Assembly (NCBI RefSeq): GCF_029433515.1
Contig: NZ_JAQTIG010000008.1
Coordinates: 1-64,000 of the forward strand
Length of the DNA: 64,000 nucleotides
Reading direction: 5' to 3'
From: Lactobacillus sp. ESL0679
GTDB taxonomy: Bacteria > Bacillota > Bacilli > Lactobacillales > Lactobacillaceae
Below are positions 62,195-64,000 of the stretch, piece after piece. The position numbers and the translations under genes are program-made. The stretch's first letter is position 1; each line of letters starts with the position of its first letter. Below the pieces are notes generated by a model, which was not told the DNA's origin, searched no databases, and saw only the letters and a list, made by a program, of their open reading frames with translations.

Positions 62195-63826
62195 ATGACA
62201 AATATAATTTTGATTCCCGTCGCAGTTGCTATTATTTCAATTATAATTGGCTTAGGAATTGGTTATGCAATTCGTAAACATATTTGGGAAAAAAATGCCC
62301 AGAATGCGCAAAATGATGCTGACCATATTTTAACCGATGCAAAAGCACAAGTTGCTGCTGCAAAAACCGAGGTTAATGCACAAAAGCAGGCTACCGAGGC
62401 CTTAAAGCAAAGTGCTGAAAACACTAAAAAAGAGAAGATTCTTGAAGCTCAAGAAAAAATTCAGGATTATCGGCAAAAAGTGGAAGACGAATTAAATGTT
62501 AAGCGTGACACAATTGCGCGTGACAATAATCGGCTGAAACAACGAGAAGATACCCTTGATCATAAGAATTCTTTACTTAAAGAACAAGAGAATGAACTTA
62601 ACCAGAAAAAGGATCAATTACAAAAACAGCAGGAAGAACTGAATGATAAGGTTAAAACTGCTGCTGAGTTAGTCGATCAAAGACAACAGAAGTTGTATGA
62701 AGTTGCTCACCTTGACAAGCAGCAAGCTAAGAAGTTGGTGTTAGACCAATTAGCTGATGAATTAGTCAAAGAGCGGGCAGAAATGATTAAGGACAGTAAT
62801 GAAGAGGTAGTTGCTAAGGCAGACCACTATGCTCGTCAAATAATCATTGATGCTATTCAAAGTAGTTCTGCAGATACAGTGGCTGAAACCACGGTATCTG
62901 TAGTTGATTTGCCTAATGAAGAGATGAAAGGACGAATTATCGGTCGTGAAGGCCGGAATATTCGTTCATTTGAGGCGCTGACAGGTATTGATTTAATTAT
63001 TGATGATACGCCTAAAGTGGTTACTCTTAGCGGTTTTGACGCAATTAGACGTGAGATTGCCAAGCGGGCAATGGAGCGGCTGGTTAAAGATGGCCGAATT
63101 CATCCTGCTCGAATTGAAGAGACGGTGGATAAGGCTCGTAAAGAAGTCAATGACGATATTTATGAGGCCGGTGAAAGCGCATTAATGGAACTTGGGATTC
63201 ACAAGATGAATCCTGAACTAGTTAAGACGCTTGGGCGCTTGAAGTATCGTACTTCATACGGACAAAATGTGCTTGGTCACTCAATTGAGGTGGCCAAGCT
63301 TGCTGGTACTATGGCAGCAGAACTTGGTTTAAATGAAAAATTAGCGGTTCGCGCGGGATTATTACACGATATTGGAAAAGCCATCGACCATGATATTGAA
63401 GGTTCACACGTAGAAATTGGTGTGGAATTAGCACGGAAGTATCATGAGTCAGATGTTGTTGTTAACGCAATTGCAGCCCACCACGGGGATGTGCCGAAGT
63501 TGTCGTTTATTGCTGAACTAGTTGTTGCAGCAGATGCGCTTTCTTCGGCAAGACCGGGTGCGAGAAGTGAGAGTTTGGAAAACTATATTAGACGGCTGAC
63601 TGAACTTGAGCAGATTGCTAAGCGGTATGAAGGAGTTAAGCAGGCTTACGCCATTCAAGCTGGACGTGAAGTTCGGGTAATGGTCGAGCCAGAGAAAATT
63701 TCGGATGATCGAATTACCGTTTTGGCACGTGATATTCGGAATCAGGTTGAAAAAGAACTTGATTACCCTGGTAATATTAAAATTACAGTTATCCGTGAAA
63801 AACGGGTTGTGGCAGTTGCAAAATAA
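62195..63826 (+). CDS. rny: Ribonuclease Y
   Basis: A 543-residue membrane-anchored endoribonuclease that starts mRNA decay. N-terminal helix (residues 3-25), long coiled coil (about 30-190), KH domain with [15 protein letters not shown], and an HD domain with [10 protein letters not shown] and [12 protein letters not shown]. Complete and of usual length. AAGGCGATAG precedes the ATG. Own terminator follows. Confidence 0.96.
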   Translation: MTNIILIPVAVAIISIIIGLGIGYAIRKHIWEKNAQNAQNDADHILTDAKAQVAAAKTEVNAQKQATEALKQSAENTKKEKILEAQEKIQDYRQKVEDELNVKRDTIARDNNRLKQREDTLDHKNSLLKEQENELNQKKDQLQKQQEELNDKVKTAAELVDQRQQKLYEVAHLDKQQAKKLVLDQLADELVKERAEMIKDSNEEVVAKADHYARQIIIDAIQSSSADTVAETTVSVVDLPNEEMKGRIIGREGRNIRSFEALTGIDLIIDDTPKVVTLSGFDAIRREIAKRAMERLVKDGRIHPARIEETVDKARKEVNDDIYEAGESALMELGIHKMNPELVKTLGRLKYRTSYGQNVLGHSIEVAKLAGTMAAELGLNEKLAVRAGLLHDIGKAIDHDIEGSHVEIGVELARKYHESDVVVNAIAAHHGDVPKLSFIAELVVAADALSSARPGARSESLENYIRRLTELEQIAKRYEGVKQAYAIQAGREVRVMVEPEKISDDRITVLARDIRNQVEKELDYPGNIKITVIREKRVVAVAK

Positions 63827-63830
63827 AATT

Positions 63831-63861
63831 AAAGCTGGATTCGAGAGAATTCAGCTTTTTG
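63831..63861 (+). terminator. Terminator of rny
   Basis: AAAGCTG-G-ATTC, GAGA loop, GAAT-T-CAGCTTT, then TTG. Positions 63831-63861. Confidence 0.82.
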
Positions 63862-63994
63862 CGTGGAATTAATTATATTATTTATTGTCTTTTTAGCCAT
63901 TTTGCTAGATGAAAGTCATAATTCTTGTTGATTAAAAAAAAAAAAGATTATTATTAAATATGTAGCGAATAATTTAATGCAGGAGGAAATTAAT

Positions 63995-64000
63995 ATGCAT
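63995..64000 (+). CDS. Start of the next gene, cut by the window edge
   Basis: ATG at 63995 with AGGAGG at 63981-63986. Only Met-His is visible, so identity cannot be given. A 13-A tract lies 50 bases upstream. Confidence 0.5.

Noticed and set aside
1-64000. CRISPR array, rRNA, tRNA genes or insertion sequences
   Set aside because: I saw no regularly spaced repeats, no rRNA or tRNA sequence and no transposase frame in the window.

Overview
The window is a low-GC Gram-positive chromosome segment with the gene content of a Lactobacillus (sensu stricto) species. It carries a complete upper mevalonate cluster (thiolase, class II HMG-CoA reductase, HMG-CoA synthase), a spx-mecA-coiA-spxH-CYTH-relQ-nadK-rlu block in the Bacillus yjb order, ClpE, a ptsHI pair, and a ftsK-rodZ-pgsA-recA-rny block. 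Extended -10 promoters, strong AGGAGG ribosome binding sites, TTG/GTG starts and dense intrinsic terminators fit this group. I cannot name the species from the sequence.

Bases 1 to about 15.7 kb are the right (late) half of a contractile-tailed (myovirus-type) prophage in the gene order of Bacillus PBSX: sheath, tube, a tail assembly chaperone with a -1 frameshift extension, tape measure, LysM/hub-like proteins, DUF2577, DUF2634, baseplate J, DUF2313, a long side-fibre protein, small fibre-associated proteins, XkdX, a membrane protein, an LLH-type holin and a GH25 endolysin. Head and replication genes and the integrase would lie left of the window. After the lysin come a terminator, a promoter with a folded small-RNA candidate, two more terminators, a reverse-strand DUF4428/SHOCT gene that looks like lysogen cargo, and a gene remnant. 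I could not define the attachment site.

Bases 17 to 37 kb are housekeeping: UDP-GlcNAc 2-epimerase, a two-subunit fluoride channel, GtrA, flavodoxin, methionine aminopeptidase, YihY, GalU, the mevalonate cluster, an alpha/beta hydrolase, an rRNA uridine methyltransferase, RecX, a CBS-domain protein, release factor 3, a DUF1827 protein and ClpE (CIRCE operator). At 28.2-28.4 kb a consensus promoter overlapped by a consensus cre site drives a short transcript with no convincing gene, a candidate CcpA-controlled small RNA.

Bases 37 to 46.6 kb hold the PTS core (HPr, EI), the Spx/MecA/SpxH proteolysis regulators, CoiA, and the CYTH-RelQ-NadK-pseudouridine synthase group. Several intrinsic terminators here lie inside the coding sequence of a neighbouring gene.

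Bases 46.6 to 64 kb hold a P-type cation ATPase, an orphan glucitol-type PTS IIA protein, an AI-2E transporter, TrmL, DUF1149, FtsK, an SDR reductase, RodZ, PgsA, an OpuC-type osmoprotectant ABC operon placed between pgsA and recA, RecA (with a LexA-like box) and RNase Y. The window ends at the first codons of another gene.
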